Assembly: GCA_009193035.1 (NCBI GenBank)
Contig: SWDT01000198.1
Location: 1-16,553, forward strand
Origin: Halicephalobus mephisto
Taxonomy: Eukaryota; Nematoda; Chromadorea; Rhabditida; Panagrolaimidae
Reading direction: 5' to 3'
DNA: 16,553 bases
Positions within the stretch are counted from its first letter, which is position 1. Each line of letters begins with the position of its first letter. Of the stretch, positions 1 through 7,651 are shown one piece after another. Under the pieces are notes generated by a model. The model was not told where the DNA came from and ran no database searches. It was given only the letters and a program-made list of their open reading frames with translations. The translations under genes and the position numbers were made by a program.

Positions 1-28
1 AGTGGATATATCAGTAAAATTCGATTAT

Positions 29-1718
29 CTACAGTAAGATTATAAAAATGGCTCCTTTAAACGGAGTATCTCTGATCCTTCTGATATGTCGAAGCATTTG
101 AATGGCCCATTTTAACTTGGCCTTCATCCTCAAGTCCAGACAATCCTTCCACTCCTCTTCCGAGCAGTACATGGCCGTTTTGTCCAATTTTAGGCCTTGT
201 TGTTCTTCTCGAATTTTCAGAACCTTGTCTTTTCCAGATTTGGACAAATCGTGGAATTTCGCTTTTCTCAGCTTCAATCTCTCCAGAATCGCTCGTTCCA
301 GTGCTTCAATCGCTGTATTCAGGTCGTTTAGGGAAAGGTTCCGAGCCATGTACTTGGAAATTTTGCTGTATTCGTCTTCCGTCGCACGTTTTACAGAGCA
401 CTGAAATTGGTTGAGTATAAAAATGGGATTTTAGGATCTTTTAGAAACTTCCAGAATCACTTCAAAACTAACAAGAGAAGATATTTTATTCAAAGTGGCT
501 TTTTGAAACAAGTTATATCTAATTTTGTCAAATATGTTCAAAATTCGTATTTAATTTTTCTCAAGTACTTTTCTAAAAAGAAAAAAAAAATAAATGTGTG
601 AAATTTTATATATCAAAAGTTGAAAAAAATTTTTCTGTCGAAATCTGATGAATATTTTGGAAAAGTTCGTTTTTTGCTTTAATTTAACCAATTTTAATAT
701 TTTTCTGCAATTTTTTTCTGATTACACCTAATTAATTAATTTTCCGAAAAAACTGAATCCTAAAATTAGGAATCTTCCAAATTGTCTCATTTCAGAAGAT
801 CGTTCGGCAAAAAAGCGGATTCTGAATCGGTATTTTTAGAACTACAAAACGACATGTACCGTATTTCAAAAACCACTTCCTCTTGTGAGATTCCGGAAGT
901 TCTTTCAAAAATAACAAAAAGCTCTAATTTTCGATTTTTTAAATAACAACAAATTTGAAAACCAACCGTTGGCGTCGGTGCCCGAGGCGGTGGTGGTAAA
1001 TTTTCCCGATTTTTTTGAACAACGGTACATTGAGAGACTTCTACGGGCTGTTGAGGCGCAATCGGAGTTTTCTGATCCAAAGCTGAATGAATTTCCTCGA
1101 GGAGTTCATTAATCGCAAAAAACTGAAAAAAGTTTTCAAAAAACTAAAAACAAAATTCAACCTTGAATTCTCCTTTTGAAACGGTCAAACCATCGTCAGT
1201 AATTTTATTTCTGGCTTCAGAAATGACTTTGTTCACTGTAGTAACTGAAAAATCGATTTTGATATATAAAAGTTGAAATTTATATATGAAATTCGAAGTT
1301 TTCATATAAAAGTTGAAATTTATATATGAAATTCGAAGTTTTCATATAAAAGTTGAAATTTATATATGAAATTCGAAGTTTTCATATAAAAGTTGAAAGC
1401 TATATATGAAATTCGAAATTTACATATAAAAGTTGAAATTTATATATGAAATTCGAAATTTACATATAAAAGTTGAAATTTATATATGAAATTCGAAATT
1501 TATATATAAAAGTTGAAAGTTATATATGAAATTCAAAACTCATATATAAAAGTTGAAATTTATATATGAAATTCGAAATTTACATATAAAAGTTAAAAGT
1601 TATATATGAAGTTTGAAAATCCATATATGGAATCCGAAAATTCATCAAACTTACGGTCATCTGAATCTTCTTTTAATTTCGTTAGACAGTTTTCGACTGA
1701 CTTTAACAGGGAATCCAT
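29..1718 (-). CDS. SKA1: SKA1, spindle and kinetochore-associated protein 1 homologue (4 exons)
   Basis: Exons on the minus strand are 1718-1655, 1244-1162, 1122-967 and 400-29 (stop TAG at 31-29), joined in phase to give 224 aa. Introns are 410, 39 and 566 nt with GT..TTTCAG or similar ends. The protein starts MDSLLKSVENCL. It has a predicted helical N-terminal part (about residues 1-70), a proline-rich linker (ENLPPPPRAPTPT, about 90-101) and a basic C-terminal domain. The C-terminal domain contains KYMARNLSLNDLN and ends with MLRHIRRIRD, matching the SKA1 microtubule-binding winged-helix domain (family pattern KYMKGRLT... and MLxILRHCRR). In the family, SKA1 works in the Ska complex, coupling kinetochores to depolymerising microtubules. 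Length is close to vertebrate SKA1 (about 255 aa). The third intron is inferred: both flanking exons end or begin in phase 0, and the reading frame that crosses the donor hits a stop at 787. The gene is divergent from SAP18. Confidence 0.85.
443..457. promoter_or_regulatory. Heat-shock-element-like site in SKA1 intron 3
   Basis: The sequence AGAAACTTCCAGAAT is three perfect alternating pentamers (nGAAn nTTCn nGAAn), the HSF1 binding consensus. It lies in a short stretch (432-457) similar to 7061-7085, which suggests a shared dispersed repeat. Function is inferred from the motif only. Confidence 0.4.
1264..1640. repeat. 40-bp minisatellite, 9 copies, in SKA1 intron 1
   Basis: Nine copies start at 1264, 1304, 1344, 1384, 1424, 1464, 1504, 1544 and 1584, in perfect 40-bp register, followed by a partial copy. 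Each has the form ATATAAAAGTTGAAA then TATATATGAAATTCGAA. Copies differ by a few substitutions and no indels. The array fills most of the 410-nt first intron of SKA1. Confidence 0.95.
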
Positions 1719-1901
1719 GGGGTTGATGGGAAAGGAGGGAACTCAATGACAGGAAAGCCTCACTTAAATCGGAATTTGCGCGCGAAAATTCGACCGTTTC
1801 TTTGGCGAACTGTCCACTCGCACTGTCCATTGATTTCGTTTTTGTTTTTCGCTTTTTTGTTCTCGTCCATATCCTTTTTGTTCTTTTTTATCCTTCGAAA
1901 A
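1719..1901. promoter_or_regulatory. Divergent promoter region between SKA1 and SAP18
   Basis: These 183 bp separate two start codons that point away from each other, so they should hold both promoters and 5' leaders. The most distinctive element is TTTGCGCGCGAAA at 1775-1787, which matches the E2F/DP consensus (TTTSSCGC) on both strands. No clear TATA box was seen. Functional assignment is inferred. Confidence 0.55.
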
Positions 1902-2563
1902 ATGCAATCCCATGTCGTGTCCGAAGTTGACAGTAAGGCCGAGAAGAACGTCGATCGAGAAAAGGTTGGTTTGGGAATTTTACATGCAAGTTTGTAAATT
2001 TCGTGATGTCTGACCGTTCTTTCCAGATTTGCCCATTTTTGCTGAGGATTTTCCCGACTACTATGAGGCACAATTCTATTCAAGACTACAAAAATGGCAA
2101 CGTCCCGACACATAACGAACTCCAGATTTACACTTGGTGATTTTTTTTAAATTTTTTATATGAATTTCAATTTCCAGGATGGACTGCACTCTCCGAGAGC
2201 TGATGCTGCTGATTAAGGACGTGAATACGGAATCGAAACCCAAAGGAACTTCCTTCGATTTCGCTCTGGGTAGTTTTTTGTTTTCGATATATGAAAGGAA
2301 ATTGGTTTTCAGTTTCTCCCGATCGTTTTTCGTCGAGAATGAATATCAGAACAATCGGCGTCACAATCAACGGCAGCCGGGGAATAGATGACGCAAAAAC
2401 CTTGGCAGATTGCAAGTTCGAAGTCGGGGATTACATCGACGTCGCGATCACACCACCACGAGCCCCGAGAGAATACAGACGTCCGATTGACGGTCCTCCA
2501 GGGCGTCGTTTCGACAGATTCGGAAGTAACGATCGTTTCGACCGTGAACGTCGTCGTTTTTAA
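1902..2563 (+). CDS. SAP18: SAP18, Sin3-associated polypeptide 18 homologue (4 exons)
   Basis: Exons are 1902-1964, 2027-2136, 2178-2269 and 2313-2563 (stop TAA), with introns of 62, 41 and 43 nt. The joined product is 171 aa, against about 153-172 in other animals. It reads NVDREKICPFLLRIF, NELQIYTWMDCTLREL, GTSFDFAL and KFEVGDYIDVAITPP in order, the diagnostic run of the ubiquitin-fold SAP18 family. The C-terminus is an Arg/Asp-rich tail (about residues 140-171). In the family, SAP18 binds the Sin3-HDAC corepressor and forms the ASAP/PSAP complex with RNPS1 and Acinus or Pinin at exon junctions, so it is nuclear. The ATG at 1902 is chosen because it puts the acidic, Lys-rich start directly before VDREK; an in-frame ATG upstream (1746) would add a hydrophobic stretch untypical of the family. 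Confidence 0.95.
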
Positions 2564-2639
2564 ATTTTTATTGTTTTTTGGTTTGATCTCTCGTTAATAA
2601 TGATTTTCCGAAAAAAATTGATCAAAAACGGTTTAATTC

Positions 2640-2760
2640 CGTGAACTACTTTTGCGAATTGATGAGTAGGAGGTTCTGGTCGGTTGGAGCAGCTGCTTGG
2701 CCGCCCGCGGGTCGTGTTTCTAAGTCGCCCATCCACTTCCGATTTTTGTTTTTTTCGGAG
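2640..2760. promoter_or_regulatory. GC-rich island before BTBD9, probable promoter
   Basis: About 100 bp are clearly richer in G and C than the surroundings. They include GGCCGCCCGCGGG (about 2699-2711) and CACTTCCG at 2734-2741, the reverse complement of the ETS-type CGGAAGTG site. The position, 70-170 bp upstream of the BTBD9 ATG, suggests its promoter or 5' leader. I found no tRNA, snoRNA or spliced-leader match in it. Confidence 0.4.
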
Positions 2761-2806
2761 AAAATTTCCACTTGATTTGATTTTATTTTCGTAGATTTGA
2801 ACTTAA

Positions 2807-5333
2807 ATGGTTTTGCGGTCTAATTTTAACCGTTCAGGAGTCCAGAATTATTTCGCTAATTTGGAAAGACTGGCGTTAAATGGCAGAGAAACGAACATGA
2901 GCGATATAGGACATCATCAAGGACGAAATCCTGTTGTTAATCAAGATGAAGGATCAAGTAGAAATTCATGCTCATGTAGAAACGGTAATATTGAACTTCA
3001 ACGATTAGTGGAGCAGATTTCAGCAATGTACATGGACGAGGAATGCAGCGACTGCACTTTGGTGGTCGAAGGCACGTCGTTCCCCGTCCACAAGGCTATC
3101 CTGGCCGCGAGAAGCATTTATTTCAAGTAAGTTTTGATTTTCATAGTTATTCGAAAATTAAAATTTTTCGGTTTTGTTGTTTTTATGAAAATTTCAAATA
3201 CTTTTATATATAAACACCGACTTACAAGACAGATGGAGGATTGTACACCTTGTATAATCCTATTCCAGGATGTTTTAAGTTTGTTTAAATATGTTTTTAT
3301 AAAATTATGAAATAATCGCTAAATGATCTAATTTTATTCCTAAAATTCTCATCGAGACGTTTCGAAATTTGCAAGAGATATTCTAATTTTTACAATATTG
3401 TTCTCTATTCAACAATAAGTTTTTAGATTTTATACAGTAGATTTTTGTTTAATAATATAAATTTTTGAATTTTATACAGTAAATTTTCGTTTAATAATAT
3501 GAATTTTTAAATTTTATATTGTAGATTTTTGTTTAATAATATAAATTTTTGAATTTTATACAGTAAATTTTCGTTTAATAATATGAATTTTTAAATTTTA
3601 TACAGTAAATTTTTGTTTAATAATATGAATTTTCGAATTTTATGTTGTAGATTTTTATCTAATGTGTTTTTTCAGAGCTATGTTCTTTGGTGGAATGAGG
3701 GAATCTAAGGAAAAAACCGTGGAACTTCTAGAAACTCCAGTCCATGCTTTTAGGCTTTTGCTCAAGTATATTTACACTGGAACTCTTCAACTCCAATCTA
3801 TCAAAATTGATTACGTTTTTGATATACTTGGTCTAGTTCACAAATATGGATTTGTGGAATTGGAAGAAACAGTTTCGGATTATTTTCAGGTTTGAATTTT
3901 TTAATTTCGGTAATTTTGAATTTAATTTTCAGACAATATGCAATATTGATAATGTTTGTTCGATTTTTTCTGTTTCGCAACTTTATTCGATGAAGTCGCT
4001 ATCTAGTTTTTGTCTGGATTTTATTGATAATCATGCAAGTGAAGTTATTAGACAACAGAATTTCTGTCAACTTTCGCCAGCGGCATTGGAACAGATAATC
4101 AGTAGGGATTCGTTTTGTGCTCCTGAAATAGAAATTTTCAAAGGTGTTGTTAGATGGATGGAAGCGAATCCTAATGAATCGTCAGAATTTGAACATTTAA
4201 TTTTTTACATAAGATTATCGTTAATTAAATTGGATGATTTGTTAAATGTTATCAGACCGTCGGGATTAATTCAACCGGATGTTTTATTAGATGCTATTAA
4301 TGATCAAACTAAAAAGAAATCAAGTGATCTAGTTTATAGAGGATTTATGCCGTGTAATGTGAATGTTATTTCGGCAACTCATGGTGTTAATGTTATTTTT
4401 GGTGATGGTCCAGCATCGTTTTTTAATCAAGAATTATCGAAATATGAACAAGAAAGAGGAATTTTAAAACATACAATAAATGAAAAAGATCCAGGAATTG
4501 TGATAGAATTAGGTAAAGCTTACATTATTAATAATATTAAATTACAATTGGCAGATAGAGATCAAAGGTCATTCAGCTACTATATAGAAGTAAGTATGGA
4601 TCAAGTGGATTGGCTGAGGGTGATTGACCACACTAGGTACCTCTGTCGACATAAGCAAAATCTTTTTTTTCCGAAAAGAGTGGTTAAATTTATTAAAATT
4701 TGCGGTACTGCGACGGCGCTTCATAATACTTTTCAAATTACTGGATTAGAAGCATCTTATTCGACGGAAAATTTCGAAATCGATCAAGTAACGACCCTTC
4801 AAATTCCGAAATTTAACATAGCTACTATTCAGCAGAACGCTCTGGTGATTGAAGGAGTGTCCAGAAGTCGAAATGCTCTTCTAAATGGCGACACGAAGAA
4901 TTATGATTGGGATAATGGATATACTTGTCATCAACTGGGATCGGGGAATATTACGGTGCAATTACCGCAGCCTTATATGATTGATTCGATTGGATTGTTG
5001 TTGTGGGATTGTGACGAAAGAGTATATTCTTATTATATCGAAGTTTCGTGTGATCAACAGAATTGGACGAAAGTTGTGAGTGAATCAGAAGTGTCAAGTT
5101 GGAGAAAAGTGAAATTTGAACTTCAACCAGTTGTGTTTATTAAAATTGTTGGAACGTATAATTCGGCAAATGAAGTGTTTCATTGTGTTCATTTTGAATG
5201 TCCGGCTAATATGGATAATTTTAACGAAACAAATTCGGTGATTTCGTCGAATAAACAATTTCCAGGTGTTGGCGAGCAGTTAATCGCTGGAGATGACGTG
5301 AGAAGTCAAGGATTGGACAATGTATATAATTGA
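2807..5333 (+). CDS. BTBD9: BTBD9, BTB/BACK protein with two discoidin-like domains (3 exons)
   Basis: Exons are 2807-3126, 3676-3889 and 3933-5333 (stop TGA), with introns of 549 and 43 nt. The protein is 644 aa (human BTBD9 is 612). Domains in order: a low-complexity N-terminus; BTB at about 72-175 (CSDCTLVVEG, VHKAILAARS, GGMRESKEK); BACK at about 180-300; two F5/8-type C (discoidin-like) domains at about 320-450 and 480-602. Family-diagnostic strings include NYDWDNGYTCHQLGSG and ANEVFHCVHFECP. BTBD9 is thought to be a substrate adaptor for CUL3 ubiquitin ligase, linked to iron and dopamine biology and, in humans, to restless legs syndrome. The start is uncertain: an in-frame ATG at 2897 (MSDIGHHQ) could also be used, as neither N-terminus is conserved. 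Exon 1 splits a Lys codon at 3126/3676. Confidence 0.96.
3427..3665. repeat. 42-bp minisatellite, 6 copies, in BTBD9 intron 1
   Basis: The TACAGTA or TTGTAGA landmark recurs at 3433, 3475, 3517, 3559, 3601 and 3643, an exact 42-bp period without indels. Units differ at fixed positions (GTAGATTTTTG versus GTAAATTTTCG; ATATAA versus ATATGAA) and partly alternate, so an 84-bp higher-order unit is likely. The last copy runs into the 3' splice site at 3675. Confidence 0.95.
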
Positions 5334-5349
5334 TTTATTGCTTAATTTT

Positions 5350-5355
5350 AATAAA
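5350..5355 (+). other. Polyadenylation signal of BTBD9
   Basis: AATAAA lies 17 nt after the BTBD9 stop codon, in an AT-rich stretch. It is the first canonical signal on this strand. If used, the 3' UTR is very short. Confidence 0.5.
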
Positions 5356-5380
5356 TAAGAATCTTATATAATATTTTGTG

Positions 5381-5590
5381 AAAAATCTTACAAAAAAGCA
5401 AAAATGAATGTTACGAAATTGTCTCGACACGAAAGTTAAGGGTCTTATAAAAACTACAGTAACCTGTGTACTGATTTTAATTTTATAAAATCTTATATTA
5501 CAAAAAAAGCAAAAATGAATGTTACGAAATTGTCTCGACACGATTATTAAAGATCTTATAAAAACTACAGTAACCTGTGTACTGATTTTA
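5381..5590. repeat. 111-bp tandem duplication downstream of BTBD9
   Basis: Two copies, 111 bp apart (landmarks 5413/5524 and 5479/5590), each contain AAAAATGAATGTTACGAAAT, then TCTCGACACGA, and ACTACAGTAACCTGTGTACT. They are nearly identical except for a few bases at about 5433-5445 versus 5544-5556. The motif ACGAAATTGTCTCGACACGA is shared with repeats near 6.9-7.1 kb. Confidence 0.9.
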
Positions 5591-5663
5591 TGTGACAGTT
5601 ATTTCGTAATTTTTATCATACAGAACTCCGGAAACGGACTATTCACTCGTTATCCTAAAAAAC

Positions 5664-5760
5664 GGATTTTTGAATTCCCGCGTAAGAGCGAGTAGAAATT
5701 GAAAAAAGGTAAAAATGGCAAATCTGGCAATGTTTCGAAATCGACTCGCGCTTTTTTAAT
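5664..5760 (+). repeat. Dispersed CCCGCG/ACTCGCGC repeat, copy A
   Basis: Begins TTTTTGAATTCCCGCG, has AATGGCAAATCTGGCAAT in the middle, and ends with GACTCGCGC at 5743-5751 followed by a T run. GCGAGT near the start can pair with ACTCGC near the end (stem of about 10 bp with one mismatch). Related copies lie at about 5857, 9940, 10330 and 10511. Confidence 0.8.
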
Positions 5761-5856
5761 CTAGATTTCAAGATTTCGAAAATTCAATAGATTTTTGTCA
5801 AAAAATTCCAAAAACCTTGATTTTTAATTTTTTTAAAATAATGATTTGATTTTTTT

Positions 5857-5960
5857 GGGATTTTTGAATTCCCGCGCAAGAGCGAGTAGAAGTTGAAGAA
5901 TGGTAAGAATGGCAAGTTGACTCGCGCTGTCCTCTCTCTCCTGTTTTACCTAAAATTTTC
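5857..5960 (+). repeat. Dispersed CCCGCG/ACTCGCGC repeat, copy B
   Basis: Starts TTTTTGAATTCCCGCGC at about 5860, then AGCGAGTAGAAGTTGAA, and GACTCGCGC at 5919-5927. It is shorter than copy A because part of the AAATCTGGCAAT segment is missing. It lies between the 3' ends of BTBD9 and THUMPD1. Confidence 0.8.
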
Positions 5961-5986
5961 AAAATCCTAAAAACTTTGTAGAATTT

Positions 5987-5992
5987 TTTATT
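5987..5992 (-). other. Polyadenylation signal of THUMPD1
   Basis: AATAAA on the minus strand, 53 nt past the THUMPD1 stop at 6045, within an A/T-rich tail. Confidence 0.45.
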
Positions 5993-6044
5993 TTTTTTAA
6001 TAATTTTAACAACAACAATAAAATTAATAAATTTTAACAGTTTT

Positions 6045-6851
6045 TCACTCGGTGGACTCTTCTGATTGTTTCTGGAAAGATTCGGTTTTTTCTTTTTTGT
6101 CAGAATCGGCTTCAGAAGGCCTAAGGGAGAATTTTCTGCGTTGAGTGAAGTCCCGGACACAGGCCAGCAAGACAGCTTTCTTGATTACGTGGAAAATTAC
6201 TGTAAAATCCGGCTGATTCAGGTTGACGCAACTTTGGGGATTTATGTCCTTGACAGTTTCGCAAACGAGATCCAGGGCAGTTTGGCGTTTGTAAGACGTA
6301 AAAGTCGCTTTGAAATCCACGGCGAACGTGGGATGGCTTTTCGAACTTCTGGAAAACTCAGAATAATGATGTTCCAAAATTCTGCGGAGCTTGTTGGGCA
6401 ACATCGGATTTTCGTCGGAGGATATGTCTTCGATCGGCAGCGCTCTGAGTAGAAATCTGCATTGTTGGTTTGTTTGGGAGTCGTTTACGACTTTACTTAC
6501 GAAATCCACCAACTTATCCCTCGGCAACTCCGTGACTTCGAAAAACAGGGAATGCTTGATGCCCGTGGGCAATTGTCGGATCCTCATTGAAATTTTGGGT
6601 TTTTTGGATTCTTCTACTTCCTTCTGGAGCAGATCCGCTATGTCGAGTTCTTCGTCCTTGTCCCCTACAGTACCCGGCTGGCCGAAGGACGACTCATCTA
6701 AGTATTTCGAAATAATATTCTGGGCTTCACGAACGGCGCTTTTTTCGTATTCACACGTGAAATAAATACCGTAAGTATTCCAAGGAAGACCCGCATTCTT
6801 CTGGAAGTTCTGCTTACCGTACTGGTTTCTGTTCCAATTCCTGTTCGACAT
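6045..6851 (-). CDS. THUMPD1: THUMPD1/Tan1-like tRNA N4-acetylcytidine adaptor (single exon)
   Basis: An uninterrupted 268-aa reading frame starts MSNRNWNRNQYGKQ and ends SEESTE. The N-terminal part (about 27-50, YGIYFTCEYEKSAVREAQ) and the THUMP domain (about 100-235, including CRFLLRALPIED and LNQPDFTVIFHVIKKA) are in the order and spacing of THUMPD1/Tan1. In that family the protein binds tRNA through THUMP and directs NAT10/Kre33 to acetylate cytidine 12 of tRNA-Ser and tRNA-Leu. Yeast Tan1 is 289 aa and human THUMPD1 about 353 aa. The C-terminus (about 245-268) is a Lys/Glu/Ser-rich tail. An ATG 36 nt upstream is in frame, but the ATG at 6851 is preferred because an AG acceptor (TTTTTTAG, ending 6857) sits 5 nt before it. 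It is convergent with BTBD9 and divergent from the TFIIA gene. Unlike its neighbours it has no intron. Confidence 0.93.
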   Translation of the reverse strand: MSNRNWNRNQYGKQNFQKNAGLPWNTYGIYFTCEYEKSAVREAQNIISKYLDESSFGQPGTVGDKDEELDIADLLQKEVEESKKPKISMRIRQLPTGIKHSLFFEVTELPRDKLVDFVSKVVNDSQTNQQCRFLLRALPIEDISSDENPMLPNKLRRILEHHYSEFSRSSKSHPTFAVDFKATFTSYKRQTALDLVCETVKDINPQSCVNLNQPDFTVIFHVIKKAVLLACVRDFTQRRKFSLRPSEADSDKKEKTESFQKQSEESTE

Positions 6852-6856
6852 GGTTT

Positions 6857-6864
6857 CTAAAAAA
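6857..6864 (-). promoter_or_regulatory. Candidate 3' splice acceptor before the THUMPD1 start
   Basis: CTTTTTTAG followed by AAACC and the ATG at 6851. It could be a spliced-leader trans-splice acceptor or the end of a 5' UTR intron. No matching donor was identified, which favours trans-splicing, but RNA data would be needed. Confidence 0.4.
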
Positions 6865-6904
6865 GTGAAATTATATAAAAATCCCAAAAATTACAAAAAG
6901 TGAA

Positions 6905-7150
6905 AATTTCCACGAAATTGGCTCGAAACGAATTTCATAATCCTCTAGAATCTTAGATTTCAGATGGTCTAGGAAGGTTCTACTGGATTCCGAAGGCTTC
7001 TGAGAAATTTTAGTTATATAAAAATGGAAATTTTTACGAAATTGTCTTGACACGAACTTTGGGATCTTTTAGAACTTTCTAGAATCTCAGATTTCAGATA
7101 GTTTAGCAAGGTTCAGTAGGATTCTGGAGACTTCTAGGAACTTCAACGGG
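6905..7150. repeat. 124-bp tandem pair with heat-shock-element-like sequence
   Basis: Two diverged copies are anchored by ACGAAATTGGCTCGAAACGA (6912) and ACGAAATTGTCTTGACACGA (7036). Each is followed by TCTAGAATCT, AGATTTCAGAT and a run of alternating TTC/GAA blocks. Copy 2 has a perfect three-pentamer heat shock element at 7071-7085 (GAA at 7072, TTC at 7077, GAA at 7082) and five 5-bp-phased pentamers with two mismatches at 7121-7145. Confidence 0.75.
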
Positions 7151-7220
7151 ATTCTAAAAAGTTACACAGAATCCTGACGAGCTTTAGGAAATTCCACAAA
7201 ATCCTAAAACGTTTTAAAAG

Positions 7221-7463
7221 TTCCTATATAGTTCTGAAAAGTTCTAAAAATTTTAATGATATGTAAAAAAGTTCAAAAAATATATGAATCTAAAAAGTTA
7301 AAAATTTTCAAAGAACTTTATAAAATTCTAAAAATGTCCACAAAACCCTAAAAGTTCCTATATAGTTCTGGAAGATTCTAAAGGTTTTAATGATATGTAA
7401 AAAAGTTCAAAAAATATATGAATCTAAAAAATTAAAAATTTTCAAAGAACTTTGCAAAACTTC
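7221..7463. repeat. 134-bp tandem pair in the THUMPD1-TFIIA spacer
   Basis: TTCCTATATAGTTCTG occurs at 7221 and 7355. Each is followed by AATGATATGTAAAAAAGTTC and AATATATGAATCTAAAAA, giving two copies of about 110-134 bp. The second copy contains GTTCTGGAAGATTCT at 7365-7379, a perfect three-unit heat shock element; in the first copy the matching site is decayed to AAA in place of GAA. Confidence 0.85.
7365..7379. promoter_or_regulatory. Heat-shock-element-like site upstream of the TFIIA gene
   Basis: TTC 7366-7368, GAA 7371-7373 and TTC 7376-7378 have exact 5-bp phasing. The site is about 270 bp upstream of the TFIIA large-subunit ATG and about 510 bp upstream of the THUMPD1 ATG. HSF1 binding is predicted from the motif only. 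Confidence 0.4.
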
Positions 7464-7651
7464 AACAGAATTTCTATCAAAGAAACCGAACGTTTCGCCA
7501 ATGATTTTCCGTCTCGCTTCCGTCAGCGGTTGTCGTGTGTTCTCTGATTTCGAAAATTCGTTTTTGGTCATCCGGGCTTCTTAATTTTGTCGTTATTTTT
7601 CTAATTTTGTGAATCTACTTCTACCGTAATTGTATTCGGATTCTCGTCGAG
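7464..7651 (+). promoter_or_regulatory. Non-repetitive proximal promoter/5' leader of the TFIIA gene
   Basis: This stretch is higher in complexity and GC than the repeats before it and lies directly upstream of the ATG at 7652. No TATA box or canonical splice acceptor next to the ATG was seen. Confidence 0.35.

Noticed and set aside
1746..1997. 83-codon frame with a hydrophobic stretch upstream of SAP18, suggesting a membrane protein.
   Set aside because: Its second part is SAP18 exon 1 read through its donor; the hydrophobic part is T-rich promoter sequence absent from SAP18 proteins.
2640..2760. Possible small structured RNA in the GC-rich block (TGATGA-like C box near 2660).
   Set aside because: No matching D box at suitable spacing, no tRNA cloverleaf, and a promoter reading explains it as well.
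5798..6160. 120-codon minus-strand frame overlapping the 3' end of THUMPD1.
   Set aside because: It is in another frame of a well-supported gene and its spacer, is low-complexity Lys/Ile-rich, and shows no family resemblance.
6066..6765. Two plus-strand frames of 124-128 codons opposite THUMPD1.
   Set aside because: They are antisense to an intact conserved THUMP-domain gene and have no recognisable domains.
7390..7584. 64-codon plus-strand frame upstream of the TFIIA gene.
   Set aside because: It starts inside the 134-bp repeat, has no recognisable motif and no conserved splice link to exon 1 of the TFIIA gene.
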